DNA from: Treponema sp.
Lineage (GTDB): Bacteria > Spirochaetota > Spirochaetia > Treponematales > Breznakiellaceae
Assembly (NCBI GenBank): GCA_031284195.1
Contig: JAITAI010000109.1
Coordinates: 1 to 31,090 of the forward strand
Direction: 5' to 3'
Length of the DNA: 31,090 nucleotides
Part shown: positions 22,957 through 31,090 of the stretch, piece after piece
Numbering within the stretch: position 1 is the stretch's first letter
Layout: every line of letters starts with the position of its first letter
Made by a program: the position numbers and the translations under genes
Notes under the pieces: model-generated
Seen by the model: only the letters and a program-made list of their open reading frames with translations
Database searches by the model: none
Told to the model about the DNA's origin: nothing

Positions 22957-24064
22957 ATGTTGTTATCTGAATTAGGCGCCCCTATTGAAAGCTTAAGGGC
23001 TCAAATCTATGAAACCTGGAGGCGTCTTTGAGGACGCTTCCTTTGGACAGCGCATAGGGGAACTGGAAAAAAAAGCAGGAGACCCAGATTTTTGGAACGA
23101 TCCGGGGCAGGCGGAAAAACTCATGGGGGATCTCAAGACCCTGAAGGGCAGGTATGAACCCTGGAAAAGCCTACGGATGGAGATCGATGATCTGGTAGTG
23201 CTCTACGAGTTGGCCGTGGAAGCTCAAGACGAGTCTCAGGATGAGGAAATCGAAACTGCCTTGACGGGACTCAGCGTCCGATATAAAAAGCAGAATATTT
23301 TTGAACTCATGGGTGGAGAGGTGGATAAAAACGGCTGTTTCCTCACCATTCATTCCGGGGCAGGGGGTACTGAAGCCTGTGACTGGTCTCAGATGCTCTA
23401 CCGTATGTACCTTCGCTGGGCGGAGCGAAAGGGCTTTTCCATAGAAGAAGTAGATCATCTGGAAGCGGAAGGGGGTATCAAGTCCGCGACTGCCCGGATT
23501 GAAGGGGATTATGCCTATGGTTACCTCAAAGGTGAATCGGGGGTACACCGGCTGGTCCGGATTTCTCCCTTTGACGCTAATGCCAAGCGCCATACTTCCT
23601 TTGCTTCGGCATACATTTTCCCGGTGATCGACGATTCTGTAGAAGTAATCATTAGACCAGAAGATCTCCGAGTGGATACCTACCGTTCAGGGGGGGCGGG
23701 CGGGCAGCATATCAACAAGACGGACAGCGCAGTCCGGTTTACCCACCTTCCCACGGGAATCGTGGTAGCCTGCCAAAATGAGCGGAGCCAGATCAAAAAC
23801 CGGGCCATTGCGATGAGTATGCTCAAGGCCCGGCTCTATACCTATTACCGGCAGGAAAAAGAAAAGGAACATGAAAAGTTTGCCCAAGAAAAAAAGGATA
23901 TTTCTTGGGGGAATCAGATCCGTTCTTACGTCTTCCAACCCTATACCCTGGTTAAGGATTACCGGACCAAGACCGAGAGCGGTAATATACAAGCGGTCAT
24001 GGATGGGGATATCGATCTGTTTATCGAGGAGTACTTGCGCTTTGCCTGGAATTCCCAGGTCTAA
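22957..24064 (+). CDS. prfB: Peptide chain release factor 2, decoded by a programmed +1 frameshift
   Basis: RF2 releases peptides at UAA and UGA. A 24-codon leader frame starts at the ATG at 22957 (AAGGAAAGG upstream) and ends MLLSELGAPI...TWRRL at an in-frame TGA at 23029-23031. Shifting by +1 at CTT (23026-23028) continues at GAG (23030) as EDASFGQRIGELEKK, giving 368 residues, the normal RF2 length; starting at the ATG at 23009 would lose the N-terminal helix. The stop-recognition tripeptide SPF (in RISPFDANAKRH) is that of RF2, and GGAGGQHINKTDSAVR holds the catalytic GGQ. RF2 level is thus expected to be autoregulated: shortage of RF2 slows reading of the UGA and favours the shift. It ends 28 bases before a PEGA-domain gene. 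Confidence 0.95.
23017..23031 (+). other. prfB programmed frameshift signal
   Basis: The internal Shine-Dalgarno-like TGGAGG (23017-23022) is three bases from the slippery CTT followed by TGA (23026-23031), the same order and spacing as the E. coli prfB signal (AGGGGG-UAU-CUU-UGA). The base after TGA is G, whereas it is C in E. coli. Confidence 0.95.
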
Positions 24065-24092
24065 GGTAAAAAGCTATGGCGGAAGGAGCCTC

Positions 24093-25565
24093 ATGAGAAA
24101 CATGCTGGTTCTAAGGATGGCTTGTTTTTTGCTTATTCCCTTGTTTTGCCTTGTATGCGGACACGTTCAAGGGCTAGGCAAGACCGATGCCGGGGAGCCT
24201 CTTCCAACGCAGAACAAAGAATGGGTTTTGTCCGTAACTGCCTTGGATGTTTCTTCTCTTCCCCATTCCCAGCAGCTCTTAGGGGAAGTCATGACCCGAA
24301 ACCTGGTGGAAGCCTTGAAAAAAGTGGATCATCGAATCCGGCCTTCTGAAGAATACCTCTATTATACCCATTACGCATGGTCCAAGTCTCAGGCTGCGGC
24401 GGCTAAAACGCTGGTGGTAAAACGAGATGAACGGGACAAGCTCCTCTTTGGAGGGGATCCTCCGTGGAAATATCGAAAGACCCTCAAGGCCCTTGAGAAG
24501 GATATCCAGAAACTTGAAGAAGCCCTGGGTAAGGCTGAAGTAGAGGTGCCCCTTATCGCGGAGAGACCGGTTTTTAAGCTTTCCGATGATGCATTGAAAG
24601 GTACCTTTCCGCCATCCCCCAAGCCGGGAGGAGAATACCGGTTTTGTGTCAACCAAAAGGCCGATGCCTTTCTTGCCGGGACTATTGCCACATTTCATGG
24701 CCGCTTATATATCAGCTTGAAACTATATACCCTTTATACCAGCTCCTTTCAGTATGAGGACAGCAGTATTTTTTCCAGCGAGGATATGGTCCAGGCTGTG
24801 GATGAATTGGCCAATAGGCTTGTAGCAGTGGTTTCTGAAGCGCCACCTGCGTCCCTTTTGGTACATACCAAGCCGGAGGAGGCCATCCTCTGGGTAGACG
24901 GCTCTTTTGCAGGCCGGGGTGAAGTAGGTCCCCGAGAATACCCTCCTGGTTCAATAGATATTGAGAGCTTTGCGGATAATTATAAGCCTTTGAGCATGTC
25001 CTTGGACCTTACTGAGGGGGAGTTAGCAGAGTTGTATATTAATTTACAACCTTTGAGTCAAAGGTCCCTTACCATAACGGTTCCTGGAGAAGCCAAGGTG
25101 TATCAAGGGGCCCTCTATCGGGGAGAAACCCCTTTACCGGTAGACATACCCGTCGCATTGGAGCATTTCCAGATTGAAACCACCGAAGGAAAGGTGGCAT
25201 CGGTGATCATCCAGGGAGGGGAACAGTCCGAGATTAGCCAGGCCTCCCTGACTTTAAAACCTAAACCAAACCATAGTGCAGAAGAACAACGGGTAGAAAA
25301 ATCCCGAAGGCGCCTGTACGGCGCCTATGGAAGATTCTGGATTGCCTTGCCGGTGGCCTTTGTCATAAACGGTATAGCCACTGCTCATATAAACGCCTAC
25401 AATAGAACGGGTAACCCTGATTTGTACGACGGAGCCCTTACCCGGTATTATATTTCCATAGGAACGAGTATCGCCGCAGGTGTGGCTTTAGCTGAGACCT
25501 TTTACCGTATATTCCGTTATATTAGGACCGGTGGTGAAGATGCGGCCTTCCTAGTAAAACAGTAA
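24093..25565 (+). CDS. PEGA-domain envelope protein with C-terminal membrane segments
   Basis: 490 residues. A hydrophobic signal segment (4-24) is followed by a periplasmic region with a helical, possibly coiled-coil stretch (120-150) and a Cys-containing middle part. PEGA repeats occur at about 253-320 (LLVHTKPEEAILWVDGSFAG, PPGSIDIESFADNYKP); a second, weaker one may follow (SLTITVPGEAKVYQGALYRG). Near the C terminus two membrane segments (about 415-440 and 455-475, WIALPVAFVINGIATAHI and YISIGTSIAAGVALA) anchor it. PEGA domains are surface-layer-associated and common in bacterial lipoproteins and spirochaetal exported proteins; function unknown. AAGGAG at 24083-24088 fixes the ATG at 24093; the frame is open upstream only inside prfB. 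Confidence 0.75.
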   Translation: MRNMLVLRMACFLLIPLFCLVCGHVQGLGKTDAGEPLPTQNKEWVLSVTALDVSSLPHSQQLLGEVMTRNLVEALKKVDHRIRPSEEYLYYTHYAWSKSQAAAAKTLVVKRDERDKLLFGGDPPWKYRKTLKALEKDIQKLEEALGKAEVEVPLIAERPVFKLSDDALKGTFPPSPKPGGEYRFCVNQKADAFLAGTIATFHGRLYISLKLYTLYTSSFQYEDSSIFSSEDMVQAVDELANRLVAVVSEAPPASLLVHTKPEEAILWVDGSFAGRGEVGPREYPPGSIDIESFADNYKPLSMSLDLTEGELAELYINLQPLSQRSLTITVPGEAKVYQGALYRGETPLPVDIPVALEHFQIETTEGKVASVIIQGGEQSEISQASLTLKPKPNHSAEEQRVEKSRRRLYGAYGRFWIALPVAFVINGIATAHINAYNRTGNPDLYDGALTRYYISIGTSIAAGVALAETFYRIFRYIRTGGEDAAFLVKQ

Positions 25566-25601
25566 ATGTAATATAGAGAAGAAAAAAGAAGGATCATGAC
25601 C

Positions 25602-26486
25602 ATGGGAAGCTTTGCCCAACGTTTAAAGAAATTTTTTGGTATCCAAAATGTCGTTTCCGAATCATTGTTTGAAGAATTGACGGATCTACTGGTAGAAGGT
25701 GATTTTGGAGCTGCAGGGGCTTACAAGACCGTGGATGCCTTACGGACCCTCTGTAAAAAAGAAAAGATCACCGAAGCCGAGGGGGTACGGAAAGGTTTAG
25801 CCAAACTGCTGGAGGAACTGCTTCTAGAACCAGGACAGGGCACGGCGATATCCCTGGATATACCAGAGACCTTACAGGTGATCCTTTTATTAGGGGTGAA
25901 CGGGGTGGGAAAAACCACTACAGCGGCTAAATTAGCGGATCGGTACCGTTCCCAACACAAAAGACCGATCCTCGCGGCAGCGGATACCTTCCGGGCTGCT
26001 GCGATTGATCAGCTTAAAATCCATGGCGAGCGCCTAGGGGTGCGGGTCGTGGCCCACAAACACGGCGGCGATCCGGCAGCGGTGATCTATGATGCCATTG
26101 AAGCGGCTCGTTCAGGGGGCGGGGACCTGATCATCGCGGATACAGCAGGCCGGATGCATACCAAATCCGCCTTGGTAGAGGAATTAAAGAAGATAGATCG
26201 GGTAGTGGAATCCAAGGCTGAAGGGGCCCGGTATGTCAAATGGCTGGTGCTGGATGCTACTACCGGCAGGAATGCCCTGGTTCAGGCAGTAACTTTTCAC
26301 CAAGCAGTTGATCTCGATGGGGTTATCGTAACCAAATACGACTCCAGCGCTAAGGGAGGGGTGGTTTTTTCCTTGGCCGAGGAGCTCAAACTGCCGGTGA
26401 TTTTTATCTGTACCGGGGAAAAATACCCGGACATCCATCCCTTTGATCCCCGCCGTTATGCCTTGGAATTTGTCGGTCTTGCGTAG
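25602..26486 (+). CDS. ftsY: Signal recognition particle receptor FtsY (NG domain only)
   Basis: FtsY docks SRP-ribosome complexes at the inner membrane. The protein of about 294 residues is just the N and GTPase domains, without the long acidic A domain seen in E. coli; a short amphipathic start (FAQRLKKFFGI) probably serves membrane binding. Motifs: LLLGVNGVGKTTTAAKLA (P-loop, about 97-114), ILAAADTFRAAAIDQL (insertion box), IIADTAGRMHTK (G3), TKYDSSAKGGV and FICTGEKYPDIHPFDPRRYA (SRP-receptor C-terminal signature). ATG at 25602 is preferred over 25596 because AGAAGGA is 8 rather than 2 bases upstream. The stop overlaps the start of the next gene. Confidence 0.95.
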   Translation: MGSFAQRLKKFFGIQNVVSESLFEELTDLLVEGDFGAAGAYKTVDALRTLCKKEKITEAEGVRKGLAKLLEELLLEPGQGTAISLDIPETLQVILLLGVNGVGKTTTAAKLADRYRSQHKRPILAAADTFRAAAIDQLKIHGERLGVRVVAHKHGGDPAAVIYDAIEAARSGGGDLIIADTAGRMHTKSALVEELKKIDRVVESKAEGARYVKWLVLDATTGRNALVQAVTFHQAVDLDGVIVTKYDSSAKGGVVFSLAEELKLPVIFICTGEKYPDIHPFDPRRYALEFVGLA

Positions 26487-27666
26487 GGGCTATGGACTGG
26501 CCCTGGTCTTGCTTATGACCGCGACCAGAGACGCTGCCCCAGTGGATTGGTATCGCTCCAATGCAGCAGGCATGATCTTAGAAGGCATTCCCTCCCGGAT
26601 CGCCGCATTGCGCAATCAATACTGTCTTTCAGTGGAGTTCATGGCTGCCCAGGACCTTCCTGAACCTTTACAAGCCTATTACCGGCCTGCATACCGAATC
26701 GAACTGCACACCCTCTATGAAGAGGGAGAGGAATCCCGGCGGCAATGGATCTTCAGGAATGAGCAGGGGAAGACCATGCTGGTTTCTTCTTTGATGAGTA
26801 CCCCTGTACCGGAGTCTGATGAGGAAGGCGATCCTGTCTCTGCTTCAGAGGAACAGTCTGCGGAACCTACCCCTGAAAAACCCCGGTTTACCGGGTTCAT
26901 TGAAATCTATGATTTTCTTAATGGAAATAACCTGCTTATGGAAGAACACCACTTCGCCGAAGAGGGAACAGAAACCATCACCGCCTATTTCTATAGGCAA
27001 CAACTGCTTATTCGGGCGGAAACCCGGATCAAAACTCCTGTTCCGGCTGAGGGAGAGGAAGGTGAATCCCCTGGAACCGTAAGTGAAAAGATTGAACCGG
27101 TACTGAGCGACTATTACCGGTATAGCCGTTTCCATGCCCTGCGGGCAGTGGAGCGCGTGTATCACCAGGAGGTTTCTGCGGACCCCAGGGTAACCCGGCT
27201 GCAGTTTCCCCATCTTGGACTTCAAGCTGCAGTGGAAGAACAAAAAAAGGCCTTTGTCAGTCCCAGTACAGCCTATGGTTCGGAATTCCTGCAAGACCTT
27301 CCCTTGGAGGCTGCTCATGCCGGAGACCGGGTGGTATACACCACCGATGAACGGGGACGGATAGTAACCGAGATCACCCAGGATGAAGCTGGAACCATTC
27401 TGAAAGAAATCCACAATACCTGGGAGCGGGACCGGCTAGCTGCAGTAGACTGGAAATCCGGGGAAGAAGAACGGCGTATTGAATACACCTACGATGGATC
27501 AGGGGACCGTATCCTGGAACGGAATTACCTCAACGGGGTCTTGGAACGGCTTGTCCGCAAGGATAAGGGTCAGGAAATTGAAGAATTGTATATGAACGGG
27601 AGGTTAATCCTCCGGGCTATCTGGGAAGATGGCCGCAAAATATCAGAAGAACGGGTCCGTCCTTAA
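26458..27666 (+). CDS. Hypothetical exported protein, overlapping ftsY
   Basis: I do not recognise a named family. From the ATG at 26458 (another in-frame ATG lies at 26443) the product has about 402 residues and overlaps the ftsY end by 29 bases, suggesting translational coupling. A hydrophobic segment (about 10-25: GYGLALVLLMTA) resembles a signal peptide. An acidic, Ser/Pro-rich linker (around 115-145) and repeats of strand-like segments with Tyr and charged residues follow; the C-terminal part (YTTDERGRIVTEITQDEAG, RIEYTYDGSGDRILERNY, RLVRKDKGQEIEELYMNGR) looks like short YD/MORN-like repeats. Probably periplasmic or surface exposed. Confidence 0.55.
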   Translation: MPWNLSVLRRGYGLALVLLMTATRDAAPVDWYRSNAAGMILEGIPSRIAALRNQYCLSVEFMAAQDLPEPLQAYYRPAYRIELHTLYEEGEESRRQWIFRNEQGKTMLVSSLMSTPVPESDEEGDPVSASEEQSAEPTPEKPRFTGFIEIYDFLNGNNLLMEEHHFAEEGTETITAYFYRQQLLIRAETRIKTPVPAEGEEGESPGTVSEKIEPVLSDYYRYSRFHALRAVERVYHQEVSADPRVTRLQFPHLGLQAAVEEQKKAFVSPSTAYGSEFLQDLPLEAAHAGDRVVYTTDERGRIVTEITQDEAGTILKEIHNTWERDRLAAVDWKSGEEERRIEYTYDGSGDRILERNYLNGVLERLVRKDKGQEIEELYMNGRLILRAIWEDGRKISEERVRP

Positions 27667-27726
27667 GCGCCTTAAGCGGCATCCCCTGAGGGGCTTTCGG
27701 CCAGTATCTATAAAAAAGGAGCCTAG

Positions 27727-29109
27727 GTGAAACGCATTGCAGTAGTACAAAAATCTCTCCGGGGAGGAAGTCCTTTACCCCATGTGAGATGGATCGGCTT
27801 TGTGGCCTCCCGGTATGTATCCAGGAAGCGCCGGAATTCTCCTTCTCCGATGCTTGCAGTTTTAGGCATCGCCACCGGAGTCCTGGCCCTGACGGTAATA
27901 CTTGCGGTAATGAACGGCTTTCAACTGGGCTTTATCGAAAGTATTCTGGAAATCGCTTCATACCATATCCGGGTAGAAGAGCCGATTTCTGAAGCAGAGG
28001 ATCCCCAGGACCAGCTTTCCTTGCAGGACGCCATTCCCCCCATAAGGGACCTTCCGGGGATTGGGTCAGTTACTCCTTTGAGGGAATTTCATGGGCTTAT
28101 TCGAGGAAACCGGGGGGGCCCACAGGTGGCCCTCATCCGAGGGCTGCCTCCTGATGTGCTGGAACAAGACCAGGGTATGGCGGAAAAGTTGGTATTTGAG
28201 ACTGGTTCCTTTGACCTAAGGGCACAAGATTCCATCCTCCTAGGGGCTGAACTAGCCAGGCGTCTTTCGGTAGGGCTGGGGGATGAGATTACCCTGGTTT
28301 CCGTGGCCGGTTTCTTAGGGGATGACCCGGCTGCTACCGATTCCTATTGCACCGTAAGGGGTATTTTCCGTTCCGGCTTCTATGAATACGATCTGGGCTG
28401 GGGATTTATCAACCTGGATACTGCAGAAACCCTAGGGGGAGGCCCACTGTTCTTGGGGATCAAGCTCAAAAACCGCTGGCAGGATAGCCGTGCATTGGGG
28501 CTGATCCGTCCTGTCTTGGCCGCTTCCTTTCCAGGAGAACCAGTGGCCTTGAGTACCTGGCGAGAGTATAACCGGGCCTTTTTTGGAGCCCTGCGTACGG
28601 AAAAACTCCTCATGTTTGTGGTGGTGGGCCTCATCTTTATCGTGGTGGGCCTCAACATCTTCCAGGCTCAGCGACGGATGGTTCTGGAACGGCGGGAAGA
28701 GATCGGTTTGTTTCGAGCCTTGGGCGCAGGGGACCGGGCAGTCCGGCTGGTATTTGTCTGGGACGGTTTTATCATCGGCTTTACCGGAGCAGGGCTTGGT
28801 ATGGCCTTGGGACTCTTGATTGCTACCCATATCAGCCAGTGCTTTACCCTCTTGGAAGCAGGGGTGAATGGGATCATCCACGGTATGAATTCCTTGGCCG
28901 GTGTACTCATGGGACATTCCCCGGACCTGGGGGATTTCGCGATCTTTTCACCGGCGATTTTTTATATTAAAGAGATTCCTTCCCGGATCATACCTCAGGA
29001 GGTGTTTCTGATATACCTCTTCGGTTTTTTGTCTGCTTTGTTGGCAGCCTGGTTTGCTTCGGGAAAGGTTTCCCGGACTAGGCCAGCGGAGGTGTTACGG
29101 TATGAGTAA
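27727..29109 (+). CDS. Lipoprotein-releasing system permease, LolC/LolE family (first copy)
   Basis: 460 residues, start GTG at 27727 with AAGGAG at 27716-27721 five bases upstream. Architecture of the family: one membrane segment near the N terminus (about 43-65: MLAVLGIATGVLALTVILAVMNGF), a large periplasmic domain (about 70-290), then a FtsX-type C-terminal bundle of three segments (KLLMFVVVGLIFIVVGLNIFQAQ, FIIGFTGAGLGMALGLL, VFLIYLFGFLSALLAAWFA) with RREEIGLFRALGA between them. With LolD and the other permease it extracts outer-membrane lipoproteins from the inner membrane. Which of LolC or LolE it is cannot be told; spirochaetes sort lipoproteins by their own rules. Its TAA overlaps the lolD start by 8 bases. 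Confidence 0.88.
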   Translation: MKRIAVVQKSLRGGSPLPHVRWIGFVASRYVSRKRRNSPSPMLAVLGIATGVLALTVILAVMNGFQLGFIESILEIASYHIRVEEPISEAEDPQDQLSLQDAIPPIRDLPGIGSVTPLREFHGLIRGNRGGPQVALIRGLPPDVLEQDQGMAEKLVFETGSFDLRAQDSILLGAELARRLSVGLGDEITLVSVAGFLGDDPAATDSYCTVRGIFRSGFYEYDLGWGFINLDTAETLGGGPLFLGIKLKNRWQDSRALGLIRPVLAASFPGEPVALSTWREYNRAFFGALRTEKLLMFVVVGLIFIVVGLNIFQAQRRMVLERREEIGLFRALGAGDRAVRLVFVWDGFIIGFTGAGLGMALGLLIATHISQCFTLLEAGVNGIIHGMNSLAGVLMGHSPDLGDFAIFSPAIFYIKEIPSRIIPQEVFLIYLFGFLSALLAAWFASGKVSRTRPAEVLRYE

Positions 29110-29809
29110 GCTGCTGGTAGCGGTGAAGGACCTGGTGAAAGATTATACCTCTGGCACGGAAACCCTGCATATTCTCCGAGGCATCAGTTTTGAGGTCCTC
29201 CAGGGAAGCGCCGTAGCGGTGAGTGGTCAGAGCGGCAGCGGCAAAAGCACCCTCCTTAATATTCTAGGGGGGCTTGATCGTTGCGACGGAGGTTCTGTGG
29301 AAGTTGCCGGTATGGACATTACCGGTCTTTCAGAAAGCAGCCTTTCCGGGTACCGGCGGGACCGGGTGGGTTTCATCTTTCAGTTTCATTACCTTTTAAA
29401 AGACTTTACCGCCTTGGAAAACGTGATGCTCCCGGCTTATATCGCAGGCGTAAAGAAAAAGGCGGCCCTGGAAAAAGCCCGGGTTCTGCTGGAGGAAGTA
29501 CGCCTGGATGCCCGGCTCCACCATTTCCCCTCAGCCCTTTCCGGGGGTGAACGGCAGCGGGTTGCCGTGGCCCGGGCTTTGGTAAACGATCCGGATCTGA
29601 TCTTGGCAGATGAACCTACAGGTAATTTGGACCCAGATAACAGCGCTGCCGTGGCAGAATTGCTCTATGTTGCAGCAGAGAAGTGGGGTAAGACCCTCAT
29701 GGTGGTTACCCACGATGAAACCGTGGCCCGCCGGGCCATGTACCGGTACACCCTTGAGGGAGGGGTCCTCATCGGGCCTGAGCAGACACCAGCAGAGAGG
29801 CGGCCATGA
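29102..29809 (+). CDS. lolD: Lipoprotein-releasing ABC transporter ATPase LolD
   Basis: 235 residues. Walker A VSGQSGSGKSTLLN, Q-loop in FIFQFHYLL, ABC signature LSGGERQRVAVARAL, Walker B LILADEPTGNLD and switch His in MVVTHDETVA are all present. The ATG at 29102 lies inside the stop of the preceding permease (8-base overlap) and follows GGAGGTG at 29088-29094; an upstream in-frame ATG at 29054 is within the permease gene and not used. It powers lipoprotein release from the inner membrane. The next permease starts at its stop (ATGA), a typical coupled operon. Confidence 0.94.
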   Translation: MSKLLVAVKDLVKDYTSGTETLHILRGISFEVLQGSAVAVSGQSGSGKSTLLNILGGLDRCDGGSVEVAGMDITGLSESSLSGYRRDRVGFIFQFHYLLKDFTALENVMLPAYIAGVKKKAALEKARVLLEEVRLDARLHHFPSALSGGERQRVAVARALVNDPDLILADEPTGNLDPDNSAAVAELLYVAAEKWGKTLMVVTHDETVARRAMYRYTLEGGVLIGPEQTPAERRP

Positions 29810-31071
29810 GAGGCGGGGCGGGTTTCTTCATTGCCCTTCGGTACCTTTTGGGCCGAGCCCATGAAGGGGGCCGGTACCTTCGCGGTGCGGCGACCGGGAT
29901 TGCCTTGAGCCTGGTCCCCATCATCGTTACCCTCATCGTGGCGGATGGCATGATTTTAGGGATCACCGACCGGTACCTTGAACTGGGAACCGGCCATGTG
30001 CAGGTCTATAATTTCAGGAACCCTGCTCAGATCGACTCTATTGCTCCGCTTATCGGGGAACTGGAAGGTATTCGGGGGGTGTGGGCTGAACAGCACGGTT
30101 TGGGGGTGCTGGTGGGTAAACAGGGGAAAACCGGCGGGACCATCCGGGCAATCGAACCTGCGTTCTGGGAGGATCCGGGAAGCAAGGCCTATCTGGTTAC
30201 CGTGGCAGGGGAAGCGACGATTGGATCTGACCAGGATGTCCTCTTGGGGGAAGCCTTGGCCCGGTCTCTCAAGGTGGGCGTTGGGGATACTATCCGAATC
30301 ATGACCATCCGGCTGAGTTCTGAAGGCAGAACCATACCCCGGATGACCCCTTTTACGGTCCGGGGGATCATCTCCTCAGGATACCGGGAATTGGATGCCC
30401 TCTGGTGTATCATCGGCTACGAAGCAGGGAACAGGATCCTCTCCCCGGACTTGTCCTCATCATACCTCATGGTCAAGCTGCAGGACCCCTACCGCCAGGC
30501 TGATGCTATGGCCTCATTCCTGAGAAGCCTTTTGGGATCCGAGTACAGCGTATACACCTGGAAAGAACTCCAGCAATCCCAGTACCGTTCCTATGAATCC
30601 ACCCGGCAGCTCTTGCTCTTTATCATGGCCCTCATCGTCTTGGTGGCGGCAGTAAACGTATCTTCTGCCACCTCCATGTTGGTGATTGAACGGCAGCGGG
30701 ACATCGGGGTTCTCAAGTCCGCGGGGGCAAGTCCCAGGGCTACTAGCGGGATATTCCTCTGGGGTTCTTTTCTGACCGGCTTGACCGGAGCAGTCATCGG
30801 CATTGGCGCGGGACTGTTCCTAGGGAGTAATATCAACGGTATCATTCACGGCTTGGAAGGGATCCTGGGATTTTTTTCCCGAATCTTCCATAAAGAAGCG
30901 GTCAAAATTCTGGACCCTGGGTATTACCTGGAAACCATTCCTATTATTATTGACTGGACCGCGGTGATCCTCATCGGGGTTTTTACCATCCTCAGTTCCA
31001 TCCTCGCTTCCTGGATTCCCGCACACCGGGCCGGGAAACTGCGGCCTCTGGAGATCCTGCGAAAATATTAG
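29806..31071 (+). CDS. Lipoprotein-releasing system permease, LolC/LolE family (second copy)
   Basis: 421 residues; overlaps the lolD stop by ATGA. N-terminal membrane segment (about 27-50: ATGIALSLVPIIVTLIVADGMI), periplasmic domain (about 55-270) and three C-terminal segments (LLLFIMALIVLVAAVNVSSATSM, FLTGLTGAVIGIGAGLFLG, WTAVILIGVFTILSSILASWI) with the family motif RQRDIGVLKSAGASPRA after the first. It ends HRAGKLRPLEILRKY, the usual LolE/FtsX-like close. Forms the ABC complex with the first permease and LolD. The gene is complete; nothing more is visible in the last 19 bases of the window. Confidence 0.9.
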   Translation: MRGGAGFFIALRYLLGRAHEGGRYLRGAATGIALSLVPIIVTLIVADGMILGITDRYLELGTGHVQVYNFRNPAQIDSIAPLIGELEGIRGVWAEQHGLGVLVGKQGKTGGTIRAIEPAFWEDPGSKAYLVTVAGEATIGSDQDVLLGEALARSLKVGVGDTIRIMTIRLSSEGRTIPRMTPFTVRGIISSGYRELDALWCIIGYEAGNRILSPDLSSSYLMVKLQDPYRQADAMASFLRSLLGSEYSVYTWKELQQSQYRSYESTRQLLLFIMALIVLVAAVNVSSATSMLVIERQRDIGVLKSAGASPRATSGIFLWGSFLTGLTGAVIGIGAGLFLGSNINGIIHGLEGILGFFSRIFHKEAVKILDPGYYLETIPIIIDWTAVILIGVFTILSSILASWIPAHRAGKLRPLEILRKY

Positions 31072-31090
31072 CAGAAAGATCCGCTAAACT

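Noticed and set aside
23009..24064. prfB starting at the ATG at 23009 without frameshift
   Set aside because: The upstream 24-codon frame with slippery CTT-TGA and internal Shine-Dalgarno matches the classical RF2 signal and restores the normal protein length.
23871..24092. Upstream extension of the PEGA-domain gene into prfB
   Set aside because: A signal peptide and AAGGAG define the start at 24093; the extension is only an open shadow of prfB.
1..31090. tRNA, rRNA, CRISPR, insertion sequences, integrases
   Set aside because: No T-loop-like GTTCRANNC in a cloverleaf context, no spaced direct-repeat array and no transposase or integrase motifs were found in any intergenic or coding stretch by eye.

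Overview
The window reads as a chromosomal segment of a spirochaete of the genus Treponema. The main evidence is a FlaB-type flagellin core protein, a FlaA filament sheath protein encoded directly behind an amidase gene and a GerMN gene, a spiro-SPASM radical-SAM protein (a family I know only from spirochaetes), and relaxed lipobox and signal sequences. The balanced base composition and gene content would fit the termite-gut treponemes (T. primitia / T. azotonutricium type), but that placement is inference. I see no transposase, phage gene, CRISPR array, rRNA or tRNA; this looks like stable core genome.

Layout. 1-1799: 3' part of mnmE, a GC-rich stretch that can fold into a pseudoknot, then infA. 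1881-2546 (minus): a glucosaminidase-like lipoprotein. 2547-3872: a long structured leader, flaB and its terminator. 4108-4830: a secreted CBM9-like protein. 5019-11978: a tightly coupled five-gene operon (spiro-SPASM radical SAM, GT-A glycosyltransferase, SpsF-like nucleotidyltransferase, SpsG-like/zinc-ribbon/methyltransferase fusion, ATP-grasp enzyme) that looks like a pathway for an unknown glycan. 12182-15133: periplasmic amidase, GerMN protein, and flaA with its own sigma-70 promoter and a strong terminator. 15159-16415: a (p)ppGpp synthetase with TPR repeats. 16456-17571 (minus): a histone-deacetylase-fold enzyme. 17926-18687: a TauE/SafE permease.

18959-22902 is the heat-shock cluster grpE-dnaK-dnaJ without hrcA and without a recognisable CIRCE. 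22957-24064 is prfB, read through a classical programmed +1 frameshift. 24093-27666 holds a PEGA-domain envelope protein, ftsY (NG domain only) and a hypothetical exported protein overlapping the ftsY end. 27727-31071 is a complete lolC/E-lolD-lolE/C lipoprotein-release operon with overlapping genes.

How the genes fit together: the first half is dominated by the periplasmic flagellum and cell wall. The filament core gene (flaB) and sheath gene (flaA) bracket the putative glycan operon, and T. denticola flagellins are known to carry an unusual glycan, so flagellin glycosylation is the most attractive hypothesis for the operon. The second half is protein folding, translation termination, protein targeting and lipoprotein export. 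The observations most worth following up are the glycan operon with its SpsF-like/radical-SAM fusion, the pseudoknot region behind mnmE, the multi-hairpin flaB leader, a hairpin shared by two gene leaders, and the tandem operator-like repeat before grpE.
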